From: Calonectria ilicicola
Lineage: Eukaryota > Ascomycota > Sordariomycetes > Hypocreales > Nectriaceae
Length of the DNA stretch: 64,000 nucleotides
NCBI GenBank assembly: GCA_020809705.1
Contig: CP085836.1
Location: forward strand, 620,001-684,000
Direction: 5' to 3'
Positions 1 through 9,222 of this stretch are shown one piece after another; within the stretch, counting starts at the first letter, position 1, and each line of letters opens with the position of its first letter. Made by a program: the position numbers and the translations under genes. A model generated the notes under the pieces. That model was not told where the DNA came from. It made no database searches and saw nothing but the letters and a program-made list of their open reading frames with translations.

Positions 1-249
1 CCACTAGTAGATGGTAGCCAGAATGCAAAGAGCTATTTTGATACATCATCTCAAGATGAAGAAGTGACAGGCCCGTATAATAGATACAAGCGGAGGCTAA
101 CCCGAAATACTAAAAAGATATCAAGATGGTTTAAAGAAGCTTTTAAACTTAGTGATGAGGAGAGAGACTTCTTTGAAGCACGCAGATATAGATATATGAA
201 TTACTCTAATATTCAGAGAAAAGGCCACTATAAAAGGAGCTTTAATTAA
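1..249 (+). CDS. 3' end of a truncated hypothetical protein
   Basis: The frame is open from base 1 to a TAA at 247-249, so about 82 C-terminal residues are visible and the gene starts outside the window. The visible part is hydrophilic and rich in Arg, Lys and Tyr, with an acidic patch (DEEERDFFEARR-like) near the middle. There is no membrane segment and no motif I recognise. A GTG at 64 could act as a start, but nothing favours it over a longer upstream gene. It could equally be a fragment of a transposon protein. Nothing downstream suggests co-transcription. Confidence 0.4.
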   Translation, partial: PLVDGSQNAKSYFDTSSQDEEVTGPYNRYKRRLTRNTKKISRWFKEAFKLSDEERDFFEARRYRYMNYSNIQRKGHYKRSFN

Positions 250-559
250 TGTGGGATTAGAGAAATCCTAGCATATTAAACTTTAGAAGCCATAAACTCG
301 ATAGGTTTCTGTTTTAACTTGAACCATGTATATATATCATCTTAAAATAAATGCGTATTGAGCTGCGCTAATAAAGATTTGTTCATTGATGATGTCATAT
401 AAAGACTCCACGTCCAAAGATGATGACTTTAACCTTGGTATACATAAAGCGAGCATTCATACCTTGCAAGTTTATTGCCCATGAGTTGGATGAATCTCAA
501 CTATCGGAATATATATTGTATTCTGCAGATAGCTTCTCATACCATTGATCTTCAATACC
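250..559. other. Intergenic, no gene seen
   Basis: Ordinary composition. I see no coding frame, no RNA gene and no clear repeat before repeat B begins at about 560. Confidence 0.4.
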
Positions 560-720
560 CAATAAAAGTCTTATATTTAAGACCTAAGAACCAACCAAAG
601 GTCTAAAAGGAAGGGAGGTCCGGCTAATGAACTCTCAAAGTTCGTGCCACCAATCAGAAGCTTTGGGTCAAGGGGCAGGCAGCATAAAACTCGATTTCGT
701 CCCTCAACCGAGCACCGTTA
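560..720 (+). repeat. Dispersed repeat B, copy 1
   Basis: This stretch is closely matched at 19,905-20,035 in the same orientation and, over its right part, at 5799-5883 in reverse. The shared core reads ccaccaatcag, then about 30 bases ending ggggcaggcagcataa. No terminal inverted repeats or target duplications could be defined, so its class is unknown. It lies directly beside a copy of the TGT...ACA repeat. Confidence 0.6.
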
Positions 721-746
721 TACCTCTTCTGTATGTCAATAGATTC

Positions 747-880
747 TGTAAGGATCCGCACTTCCCATTACGTCCCTTCGCCCGTCAGGCCAAAAGATAA
801 GTCAATAATCACAAATGCTCGTGATTACCGGTGCGGATAACAGCCGCTAAGAGACCTGTACGGTGAACCAAGCCGTAACA
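747..880 (-). repeat. TGT...ACA short repeat (solo-LTR-like), copy 1
   Basis: A 134-bp unit starting TGTAAGGATCC and ending GTAACA, flanked on both sides by the 5-bp duplication gattc (742-746 and 881-885). It matches seven other copies in this window. TG...CA ends with 5-bp duplications are the hallmark of LTR retroelements, so a very short solo LTR (TRIM/SMART type) is the favoured reading. A MITE is the alternative. Confidence 0.75.
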
Positions 881-1122
881 GATTCAAGGAGGGCTGCGAA
901 CCTAGTAAAACGTTTCTGTGTAGGGTAATTCCTTCTAAGGTTCCATAGAGCCCTAAGAATCATGCCATACATCAAACCCTTAGGATTTGATGCCATCTCG
1001 GTTGGATTTATGAGATTTTTCAACTAATTAGATTTAATGAACGCTCCAATCTTGATAAACAGGTTTTCTTTGAAGATCATAAACTTCGGGTTTGCCTTTG
1101 GTGGAGAGCATGTACCTTATTA

Positions 1123-1285
1123 CTGTTACGGCTTGGTTCACCTTACGTCTCTTAGTGGCTGTTTTTGTTATGATCGTACCCTCTCAGTAGGTTATCCGCA
1201 CCTGTAATTGCAAGCATTGCGATTATAGACTTATCTTTTGGCGTGATGGGCTAATCGATGTAACGGAATGCACGGATTCCTAACA
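1123..1285 (+). repeat. TGT...ACA short repeat, copy 2
   Basis: A 163-bp unit with perfect 5-bp duplication attac (1118-1122 and 1286-1290). It begins TGTTACGGC, like the outer end of copies 1 and 8, then carries the alternative TGTTATGATCG end found in copies 5 to 7 before the shared core. The two left-end types are therefore combined in one copy. Confidence 0.75.
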
Positions 1286-1386
1286 ATTACCTTATATGAA
1301 GCTTTAAACAAGATTATTACACTCGAAAGAAAAAGGAATTAATTGTCATAATTTATGCCCAAAAGTAACAGGCGAATAGTACCACT

Positions 1387-1543
1387 TGTTACGATCTGAG
1401 CACAAGAGTGGTACGCGTACGAGCCCCCAATGAATCCTAGTGAGTGTTATCCGCACCGGTAGCTAGCCGCAAGCATCGCAGTTACTGATTTATCTTTTAG
1501 TCTGGTCAGCTAATTAATGTAAAGGGAAGTGGGGATCCTTACA
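1387..1543 (+). repeat. TGT...ACA short repeat, copy 3
   Basis: A 157-bp unit from TGTTACGATC to GATCCTTACA with perfect 5-bp duplication ccact (1382-1386 and 1544-1548). Its left arm (gtacgcgtacgagcccc) differs from copy 2 but is shared with copy 4, so the family has at least three left-end variants joined to one core. Confidence 0.75.
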
Positions 1544-1834
1544 CCACTATTCATATTATTCGGTGTTTGCGATACTGATAAACAAGCTAGTGGTCTAGTA
1601 GCTTGTATCTTTGCTTCAATAACCGTATTGATAGAGACCACTAGAACAATGTTCCTTGGGTGACCAAGTCAGAACTTTCTCTCAAAGGGGATTCGCAAAT
1701 ATAAACACGATTGTTGATTAATCTGTTCTCCCTTTGGGGTAACAGATTGAACGGATCCTAGCATCAATTCATAAGCCAAACTAGGAGCCTATCTTACACC
1801 GATGAAGCATATCATTAGTAGCCCAAGCCTTCAA

Positions 1835-1999
1835 TGTTATGACCCAGTCCATAGTTGACAGGCGTACGAGCCCCTGCTGCTTTTTTAACAGCTATTATAC
1901 GCATGGATATGTACATAATCACGAGCATTGTGTTTATGGACTTATCTTTTGGCTTGGCGGGCTATTACATAGACGTAATGGGAAGTGCTAATCCTTACA
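1835..1999 (+). repeat. TGT...ACA short repeat, copy 4, near the patatin gene start
   Basis: This unit matches the family core (atcacgagcattg, gacttatcttttggc, gtaatgggaagtgc) and ends CCTTACA. The flanks ttcaa and cttac do not match, so the insertion is older or rearranged. It ends 118 bp upstream of the patatin-domain gene start and probably lies in its promoter or leader. Confidence 0.6.
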
Positions 2000-2117
2000 C
2001 TTACCTCGTTATGTTCATATTTGGATTTAGCAGATACAGACATAAAGTTACACAAACACGGCGGCAGGCATAACAATATTGTTCAAAATTAGCCCAGGCT
2101 CCACCATAAAGTAGTAA

Positions 2118-5100
2118 ATGACACAAATCAAACCTTCCAAAATAAAGCCACCGCACAGGGGGGCTAATTTTGGTGCTGGAATTCCATCGGTTGAACGTAC
2201 TTATATATTCATCCCGCTATACAAACACTTGGCTATCCATTCAAACATGGGCCGTTGCAGACACACAAGCTGGCTCAAGCTTTGGAAATCAGGACCAGAG
2301 TTTGGGCTTGAGGTCACAGATCGACCTCAACGCTTGCTAGAGGACTTCCACGATCCTGACAATGAAAAATCCAGTCTATTAGTTCTCATCGGCAACAAAT
2401 CCAAACGAACGGCATTCACTAAGCTAAGAGTAAACAATGGGAGACTTGCCTCTCGAGGAAATGGAGAAATCCACCTTTTCACTTCAGCTTTCAAGGGTTG
2501 TGACGAGAATAAGCTTTTACTAGCTGATGCAGATGTTCCACGCCATTCAAGATTGCCCCTGTCCTTCCGAACTTCACCATGCCATAGCGTCATTGGGGAG
2601 TACTTTTCGAAGATTAGCCCGATTCAAAATCTTACAGAAGTCACTGACAGGGTATTTCATAAGTCTTTGTTCCCTTTCGCAGACGTCATATGTGTTTTTG
2701 TGGCAGATATAGGAGGAATAGAGGCATCAATAGCTCGCTTGGCATCATGGCTGGCTCTCGGTCGACCCTCGGTATCCCCTGTTCGCCCACAGCTTCTTTT
2801 TGTTGTAAACAAAGAAGAAGAGAGACACTCACGAGGTCTTTTGAGAAGCTTCTTAGCATCTATGGATAGAAGAAAGCTAGAGAGTGTTTTTCACACAATA
2901 TCAATTCTCGGTATTCCAAACCAATCATCTAGAAATTCCAGACATCAGCGCAGTCGAAAACGCCTTTGGGAAGTGCTAAGATACGAAATCATGAAATGCT
3001 GTGAAACTAGTAGAAGATTACGGGCTCAGTTTTGTTTCCACTTCTCAGTCCGCCATATGGCAGCATTTCTTAGGAATGGCCCGAGTTTAGCAACAAGTAG
3101 TACAACTATGCCACTTGATTTTATACGGGCATCTCGACTGAATAGAGATACTGCATCAGATTTATCAAATCATTTGATTTCTTTTATGGCTAATTTCCAG
3201 TCTTCCAAGAATCTATTTACTATAGCCGTACCCTTGATTGCTTCGAGCCTGCTGCTTGATAATTACCCACCGGGCATGCATCGTAAGTAAAATCAATATT
3301 TATATGCCAGTTCTAACGTTAAACATGCCAGTTTTTAATCCAGTCCAAGTATTCAACACGTTATACATCGATGCTTGTTTCCAAGCAAGCTATAGTATTA
3401 GCCTTACCAAACCAGAAACAGGGCTTCCTTCTGAAATCGTGGAGGCGATAAAAGATTCTATGGCAGTGCAGTATGATTGCATGTCAGGTACATCGGTATC
3501 TTGGCATCAGCAACAGCTTACTCGATTTCATAATTTTTTGTCAGAAGTTAGGTCAAGCGATACTTGTTTCTCTTGCATTAGACGGAGGCCACAATACACT
3601 CTTCATTGTGGGCATTCTATCTGTCAAATATGCATAAAGGCATTTCATCGACAGGATAAATTTGATCCGTGGGTAATTAGAGTCGATGTTTGCCAAATTT
3701 GTGGACACGAGACTCGGAACCTTTCTATCCGCATGGTTCCAGATACCGCAAGGATCAGAGTATTGAGTATTGATGGTGGTGGTATACGTGGACTGGGTCC
3801 TATCAGATTCCTCAAAGCAGTCCAAGATGAGGTTGGAATCCCGAATTACAGAGTCCAGCGACATTTCGATGTTAAATTTGGCACTAGCTCTGGTAAGAAG
3901 GCATGCGCATACTTTCTTTCGATGGTGAATACTAAACCATTTCAGGGGCACTCAGCGTAATTAGTCTTGATGTGCTTGGCTGGGGCGTAGAAGAGTGCAT
4001 GTCCTACTTCAAAACGTTTGCTGAGAGGGCATTCCGATGTCATTGCCCCAAATTTCTAAGATTTTTGTCACATATCCCTCTTCTAGGGGAGGCTACCCGT
4101 TTATGCTATCTTCTTTACACCATGCTCGTAGATAGCAAGTATTCCGTAAGTGAGTTAGAGAAGATTCTCCAAGAAACCTGTGGCTCAAAGAAAACTTTAA
4201 TGGATATTTCAAGCGCAACTGAAATGGGTACACATATCGGAGTGACACTTACAAACGCCAAAACTGGTGATGCGATCATTGCAACCAGCTATAATGGGGT
4301 TGGATACCGACCAAAATATCGTGGTAATTCAAGACAAGAACTTTATCTATGTACGCCGCTGACCACGCCATAGACTATAGTCTCCTAAATCCTGAGGTCG
4401 GGCCGGACCAGGTCCCATTGTGGGAAATGTAAGTCAGTTGCGCTAACTATGTTATGTTATATACACTAACATTCCCTAGTCTCCGCAGTGCAACGGCAGC
4501 GCCATAGTATGTTCCGCCGACAAAATCAAGGTATCCAGCTAACAATGAAGTAGCTATTTCAAACCAAAACGCATTGCTAATTTAGGGACTTTCCAAGATG
4601 GGGGACTTGCATTTAATAACCCAGCATCGATTTCCTTGCGGGAGGTTGCCGCGTTATACCCGGATGCCCCAGAACCGAGCCTTATAGTCTCACTTGGTAC
4701 AGGCTCGCCTTGTGCAAACGATAGAGACTCATCAACGCCAGACAATTGGTGGACTGACAGATTCCCTATGAGAGTTTCAAGAGCTCTGTGGAAAGGTTCT
4801 AATTCCCAGGTTGCATGGAAAAATATATTAAGCCACCGCAAGGAAAATTGTCAAACAGAATACTTCAGATTCGATATTGAGTTCGACGAGGAGCCGCGTC
4901 TGGATGGGATAGATCAAATGGAATACATAGAGGAAAAAGCCGACAAGATCATAAAAGAATCGCCCGCCTTGCACCGCCTAGCTCGATGCCTACGAGCAGA
5001 ACTCTTCTTTTTCGAATTAGATACCACTAATCCACCTCAATACACAAACGGAACATTTTCTTGTGTAGGTCTGGTCATGTGTAGACTTCGGGCCGGTACG

Positions 5101-5388
5101 ACCGAGTACCAGGGATTTATGCATCAGTTACATAATCTATCTGCAACGTTGCGCTTAGCAAATCAAACGTTTGATTTTGAAAATGAAGATTTTAACAAAG
5201 ATTTCAAGTGGAGGATAAAATTTACGGTAACTAAACCAAACGAGAAGTTCGAACTTGTGTTAGTTGAAGGTGATACAAAGCCTTTTCATATTAGTGGATC
5301 GCCTTTCACTCTAGATTGGCTTATTCAAAAGCAACACCTCGAGGCATGGTTCGGTACTGAGGATCATCGAGGCCATAGCTCTAAATAA
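2118..5388 (+). CDS. RING finger-patatin phospholipase fusion protein with GTPase-like N-terminus
   Basis: Likely a cytosolic lipid acyl hydrolase. The six-exon model is 2118-3282, 3332-3892, 3946-4323, 4374-4428, 4480-4506 and 4554-5388, giving 1006 residues with no stop; introns are 47-53 bp with good donors (GTAAGT, GTAAGA, GTATGT) and branch sites. An in-frame TAA directly precedes the ATG. Residues 1-380 resemble the GTPase-like region of fungal patatin proteins, but the P-loop is degenerate (LIGNKSKRT). A RING signature follows at about 467-512, with C-x2-C, C-G-H, C-x2-C and a final C-x2-C. The patatin domain keeps DGGGIRG (about 536), the nucleophile motif GTSSG (about 572) and catalytic DGG (about 745). 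All motifs are intact, so the gene is probably functional. The substrate is unknown; family members include fungal heterokaryon-incompatibility and NLR-type phospholipases. Confidence 0.85.
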
Positions 5389-5798
5389 TTATATAATACT
5401 AGAAACCAAGAGCCCAACGCCCTATAAGGACAATTGATCTGCCCTCGTATGACTGCTAATTTCGGTATTGCAAAATTAATCAGAGAAATTTGGTTCCAAG
5501 TCTCGGGGGTTTTCCCATTTTCACCCGTAATGAATGGTTCGGGCGGGAGCTTCGATTCTTACATAAGAATCCCCCCCTGTAAATAATTTCATTTCAATTA
5601 GATTTCAGTTCCATTCTAATCTAAATCGTTCATTTAAAATTTCGACTACCTATCTAACTAAGAAATGGGTGAGAAAGCGTATTATAAACATCTTGTATAC
5701 AGAAAGCAACATAAGTAATGCATATTTATGTGATATAAGGAACCTTCCACAGACAAGGCAGTCAACCGCAACCACCCTAGGTAGATGTAACGGGTGCT
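5389..5798. other. Intergenic after the patatin gene
   Basis: No convincing coding frame. A C-rich stretch lies near 5570. Nothing else is recognised. Confidence 0.4.
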
Positions 5799-5883
5799 CG
5801 GTTGAGGGACGAAACCGAGTCTTATGCTGCCTGCCCCTTGACCCAAAGTTTCTGATTGGTGGCACGAACCCGAACAGTTTGTA
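5799..5883 (-). repeat. Dispersed repeat B, copy 2
   Basis: Reverse complement of the right part of the 560-720 repeat, including the ggggcaggcagcataa core and the flank ending accgagcaccgtta. The differences are scattered substitutions. No target duplication was found. Confidence 0.6.
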
Positions 5884-6256
5884 ATGGTTCGTGTTTACAG
5901 ATAAAATCAGGCACGCCGGTTTGAGCAACGAAGGAAGATTGTTACGTCTGGTAATGGGTCAATTGGGCGGGTAGATCAATTGAAGGTAACCAAGTTGTAG
6001 AGAGCTGAGTTGGGCCCTAATGGCTGCAACTCCTAGAGGTCTTAAATACATGATTGTCTAAGTGAGTGTCTTATGATTGGCTCAGAGGCTTAGTCATCTT
6101 CGGATCGGCGGCCAATACAGCCACGGGGCCCATCGCTCCAAAATCTCTCGGGTCCCGTGCCAATTAGGTAAGCCTTCCTGTTTCAGCTCATTCAGCAATA
6201 GTTACGATGCAATTATTCGTGCCCGCTCAATCTCACCAGCAACAAGTAACATCAAA

Positions 6257-7018
6257 ATGGATTCGATTTTGACTAAAAAGCCTTCCCCCCCTCCCTTTCC
6301 TACTGACTGCCTTCCACCAGAAGGCGATCATGAATCACGAGATGCCTTATTTGCCTCTATTAATACATGGGCATCATCTCGGGGCTATGCCTTTGTTACA
6401 GGAAGGTCAACCAGGGAGAAGAGTGGCAAACAAACAGTCACATATACATGCGATCTGGGAAGTATGTGTTACGATCATGTTCCTTAGCAGCTGTCATCCG
6501 CACCGGTAATCACGAGCATTGTGGTTATTGACTTATCTTTTGGCCTAACCGGCCAATCGACGTAATGGGAAGTGCGGATCCTTACAGTATGCACCTATCC
6601 CACGCATCGGCTATTATCTGAAAAGGACAAAGCCCAAGTAATACGCCTCTCAAATTCTGGCACTGGGCCTAAAAAGATAAGAACATATCTCCGGCAAAAT
6701 AGTAGCACTATAGCAACTCAGCAAGATGTTTATAATCGCATTGCTGATGCTAAACGAGAGCTTCGCGAAGGGCAGAGCAGTAGGCATGCACTTGCTTGTC
6801 ACATGGATAGAGAAGGCTTTTGGAGCCGAATACAAATTAGCCCGGATAGTCGAGTTACGGCTATTTTATTTGCTCATCCAGACTCATACAAATATCTTTA
6901 CGCCTATTCGGATATTTTACTATTGGACTGCACCTACAAGACTAATAAATACAATATGCCACTTCTTGATATGATTGGTGACGGATCCAGCTGGTATAAG
7001 GCCGGATCCGCCACTTAA
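6257..7018 (+). pseudogene. MULE transposase remnant
   Basis: Two blocks are readable. The first (6257-6487) begins MDSILTKKP and contains a FAR1/WRKY-GCM1-like DNA-binding start (SRDALFASINTWASSRGYAF). The second (from about 6590) shows the region before the catalytic core (RLSEKDK-like, IRTYLRQNS, ATQQDVYNRI, DREGFWSRIQ) and the MULE core start (LLLDCTYKTNKYNMPLLDMIG), with the first catalytic Asp in DCTYKT. The sequence then breaks off at 7018. The zinc-binding half of the DNA-binding domain and the remaining catalytic residues are missing, so the protein cannot be active. The gap between blocks exceeds the repeat inserted there, so an internal deletion came first. Confidence 0.8.
6467..6586 (+). 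repeat. TGT...ACA short repeat, copy 5, inside the MULE
   Basis: A 120-bp unit from TGTTACGATC to GATCCTTACA with perfect 5-bp duplication gtatg (6462-6466 and 6587-6591). It lies within the transposase-derived sequence of the MULE, so it inserted after the MULE. Confidence 0.8.
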
Positions 7019-7447
7019 CCTTCATAGAAGAACAAGCATTACCACACTCATATCTCAAGACCTACCTATAGTCGTGAGCCGTGACTGTGATGCCCGTGAA
7101 ATTCAGCAAATAACCCTGTGGATTCGTCACGACAAGTACCAAATTTGACCGTAAGGGTAGACCATAACACTACGGATGCAGGATAGAGATACTTCCTCTT
7201 CGCATTAGGGCTCTGGAGCCCACAGGGATTTAAGTAATTGCAATAACAATCTCAGTAGCTTCTTCAAGTTAAAGTCTTACATCTAACAGAGACCTATTGT
7301 GCCCTGAGATAAATGCATCACCCCAGTCGTGACCCAGACTCTCACAATAATAACCTTCCAAAAAGGGAAGGCTTACCTAATTGGCACGGGACCCGTGAGA
7401 TTTTGGAGCGACGGGGCCCCGTGGCTGTATTGGCCGCCCTTTGGATC

Positions 7448-7798
7448 TGTCAAGGATAGCAGTGGGACTTATCCGGGCTTCTACCGGCGATGTGGTGTTG
7501 AATCTTTAGGCTGCAAATTGTAGCATGAAAAAGCTGATACTCTATTAAAGTCCCTACAATCAATCTATTCCCTTATTTACCCTTCTGAAGTTATTCCTGC
7601 TGTTTGCGGTGCAGCCCGAATCCGGGCTTGATGTGACGCTCTAAGACTAGCTTACTTAAGCCTCCTAAAGCGGCGACCCTGTGGGTCCTTGTTATTCCGA
7701 CACTCTGGCTGTTAGTGGAACCCTGCCTAACCGGGCATAGCCGCGATTACTCCGCGGCCACATCCGTGTAGGATAAAATCAATCAACGAGATTTTTCA
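7448..7798. other. Non-coding spacer between MULE and Helitron
   Basis: GC-richer than average, with several short palindromic bits (gaccctgtgggtcc, ccgcgattactccgcgg). I see no coding frame and no RNA gene. Confidence 0.35.
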
Positions 7799-7813
7799 GC
7801 GCGCTTCGCGCGC
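7799..7813. repeat. Left subterminal hairpin of the Helitron
   Basis: Perfect 6-bp stem GCGCGC/GCGCGC with a TTC loop, downstream of the element's minus-strand genes and so near its 3' end. Confidence 0.7.
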
Positions 7814-7951
7814 CAGGTAAGAAATTTAATAAAGCACAAAGAGTCCAAGATAGATAATCTAATTTATAATAATACTCAAGTTTTTTTTTATTTATTCTTT
7901 ATATATTTTATATATATATTCTTGTGTTTTTTGTAATAAAAGAGGGCAAAG

Positions 7952-8983
7952 TCAATGACGGCGCCGACGCTTATGTGATCGATCAGCCATAGTAGAGGAT
8001 TCTCCTTCATCTTTATTTACAATTTCAGTTTCTTGTGTTGGAGATTGAGTTTGGGGTGGTGTCATTTCAAAATCAAGATCATTTTGGTTTTCACTTTCTT
8101 GTATTTTGTCTTCATTGTTGTTTTCATCTAAATCAATAACAGTTGGTAGTTGTGCTAGGTGCTTGGATTTTGTTGGTGTTGATTGTACTCTTCCTCCCCA
8201 ACGGTCTTCAGTTTTTTTCTTCTCTGGAGAATTGGTGAATGAAGAAGAAGAAGATGATGATGTAGTTTTGGGGAGGTATGTTAAGTCCAAAATACGTACA
8301 CTAAGTAGCTGGGATGCAGTAATCCCGGCGACTTTAGCCGTGATGCTGATGAATGAGTCTGGATTTGGAACTCTTGTCTTTTCCCAACGTCTTCCTTTTC
8401 CAAAGAAGCAATAAATTGAAAATTCAACAGTTTCTGATTTGCTTGGATCGTATACTGATGTTTTAAGTTCGAAATTACGAAGTGAAGCTTCATTTTCCGG
8501 TGTAGCATTTGTATTGCCTACAAAGCTAATGATAGTGATCATTGGATACCACTGTTGTGGAAGATATTTTCGATACTTGTTGAAATTTGATATATCTCCT
8601 GGGTGTCTATCCAGTTGTATTAGTATTTTTTTATTAGATTAAAATAGACTTGGTATTTTATACCTTTGCAAGCTTAGTACTTGTACGATAATAATTTGGA
8701 GTTTGCCTTCTGGTGATAGAGTGGTCATAAACTTGCTATCGTAGTAAAAGAATGAATTTGTAGAATATAAAGAATGGTTGCCTTGTATCAAGTAGGCTTT
8801 GATGCAAGTATGAATAGGTTCAACCGTTAAAGTGGCATCGTAAAAGCTTTCTTCTGGGAATATATTTATATTGCAGTGAATTTCTGCATAATTGGGAGCA
8901 TTTGGTCTGATGCTATTAGGTAAGAGTTCATCAACGAAGTCGCGAAGATGGATTGTATTGCTAAGTTTTGGTGGTTGAGTCAT
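7952..8983 (-). CDS. Helitron-borne accessory protein of 324 residues, function unknown
   Basis: Spliced model: exon 1 8983-8664, a 57-bp intron 8663-8607 (donor GTATAA, branch ACTAATAC, acceptor ATAG), exon 2 8606-7952. The junction keeps the frame and joins LSLQR to HPGDISNF. The N-terminal two thirds look like a compact mixed alpha/beta domain with a conserved-looking HPGDI and YLPQQWYPMITII segment. The rest is low complexity: a poly-Ser run, an acidic stretch with many Asn, Glu and Asp, and a basic tail (HKRRRRH) that could be a nuclear signal. Some Helitrons carry RPA-like single-strand-binding genes, and this position would suit that role, but I cannot show an OB fold. It is convergent with nothing and follows the helicase gene by about 240 bp. 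The frame is intact, unlike its neighbour. Confidence 0.65.
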
Positions 8984-9222
8984 ATTTACTAAGTAAGAAA
9001 ATTGGAATTGTTAGAGATGGGTGGGGTAGAAAGATGTGATATTATGATATGTTTTGTGCATTTTGGAGCCTAGATACTTTTGTAAGATCACGTCATTATG
9101 ATGTATTAAGCATGTAATATTTGAGTTAGAGTGATTGTATTATAAAGAGATTTGTAGTCATATGATAATGCGGTGAGAGTATTAGTGGCGTCCAATTAAT
9201 TTATTCTTATTATATCATATTA

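Larger units (their letters stand above)
6107..7438 (+). mobile_element. Deleted MULE (Mutator-like) DNA transposon
   Basis: The ends are inverted repeats of about 75 bp (6107-6180 and 7365-7438) that match at all but a few positions and begin ggcggccaatacagcc. They are flanked by a 9-bp duplication, cttcggatc (6098-6106) and ctttggatc (7439-7447), with one C/T difference. A 9-bp duplication with long inverted repeats is diagnostic of MULEs, and the interior encodes a MULE transposase fragment. At 1332 bp the element is far shorter than an autonomous copy. It is interrupted at 6467-6586 by a TGT...ACA repeat. After about 7010 the interior is no longer recognisable as transposase. Confidence 0.88.

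Noticed and set aside
1855..2073. Open frame of 72 codons on the plus strand
   Set aside because: It lies almost wholly within a TGT...ACA repeat copy; other copies do not preserve the frame.
4495..4515. Apparent in-frame TAG (gcgccaTAGtat) in the patatin gene
   Set aside because: A GTATGT donor begins inside it and a 47-bp intron with GCTAAC branch site restores AAP-YYF-KPKRIANLG, so it is a splice junction, not a mutation.
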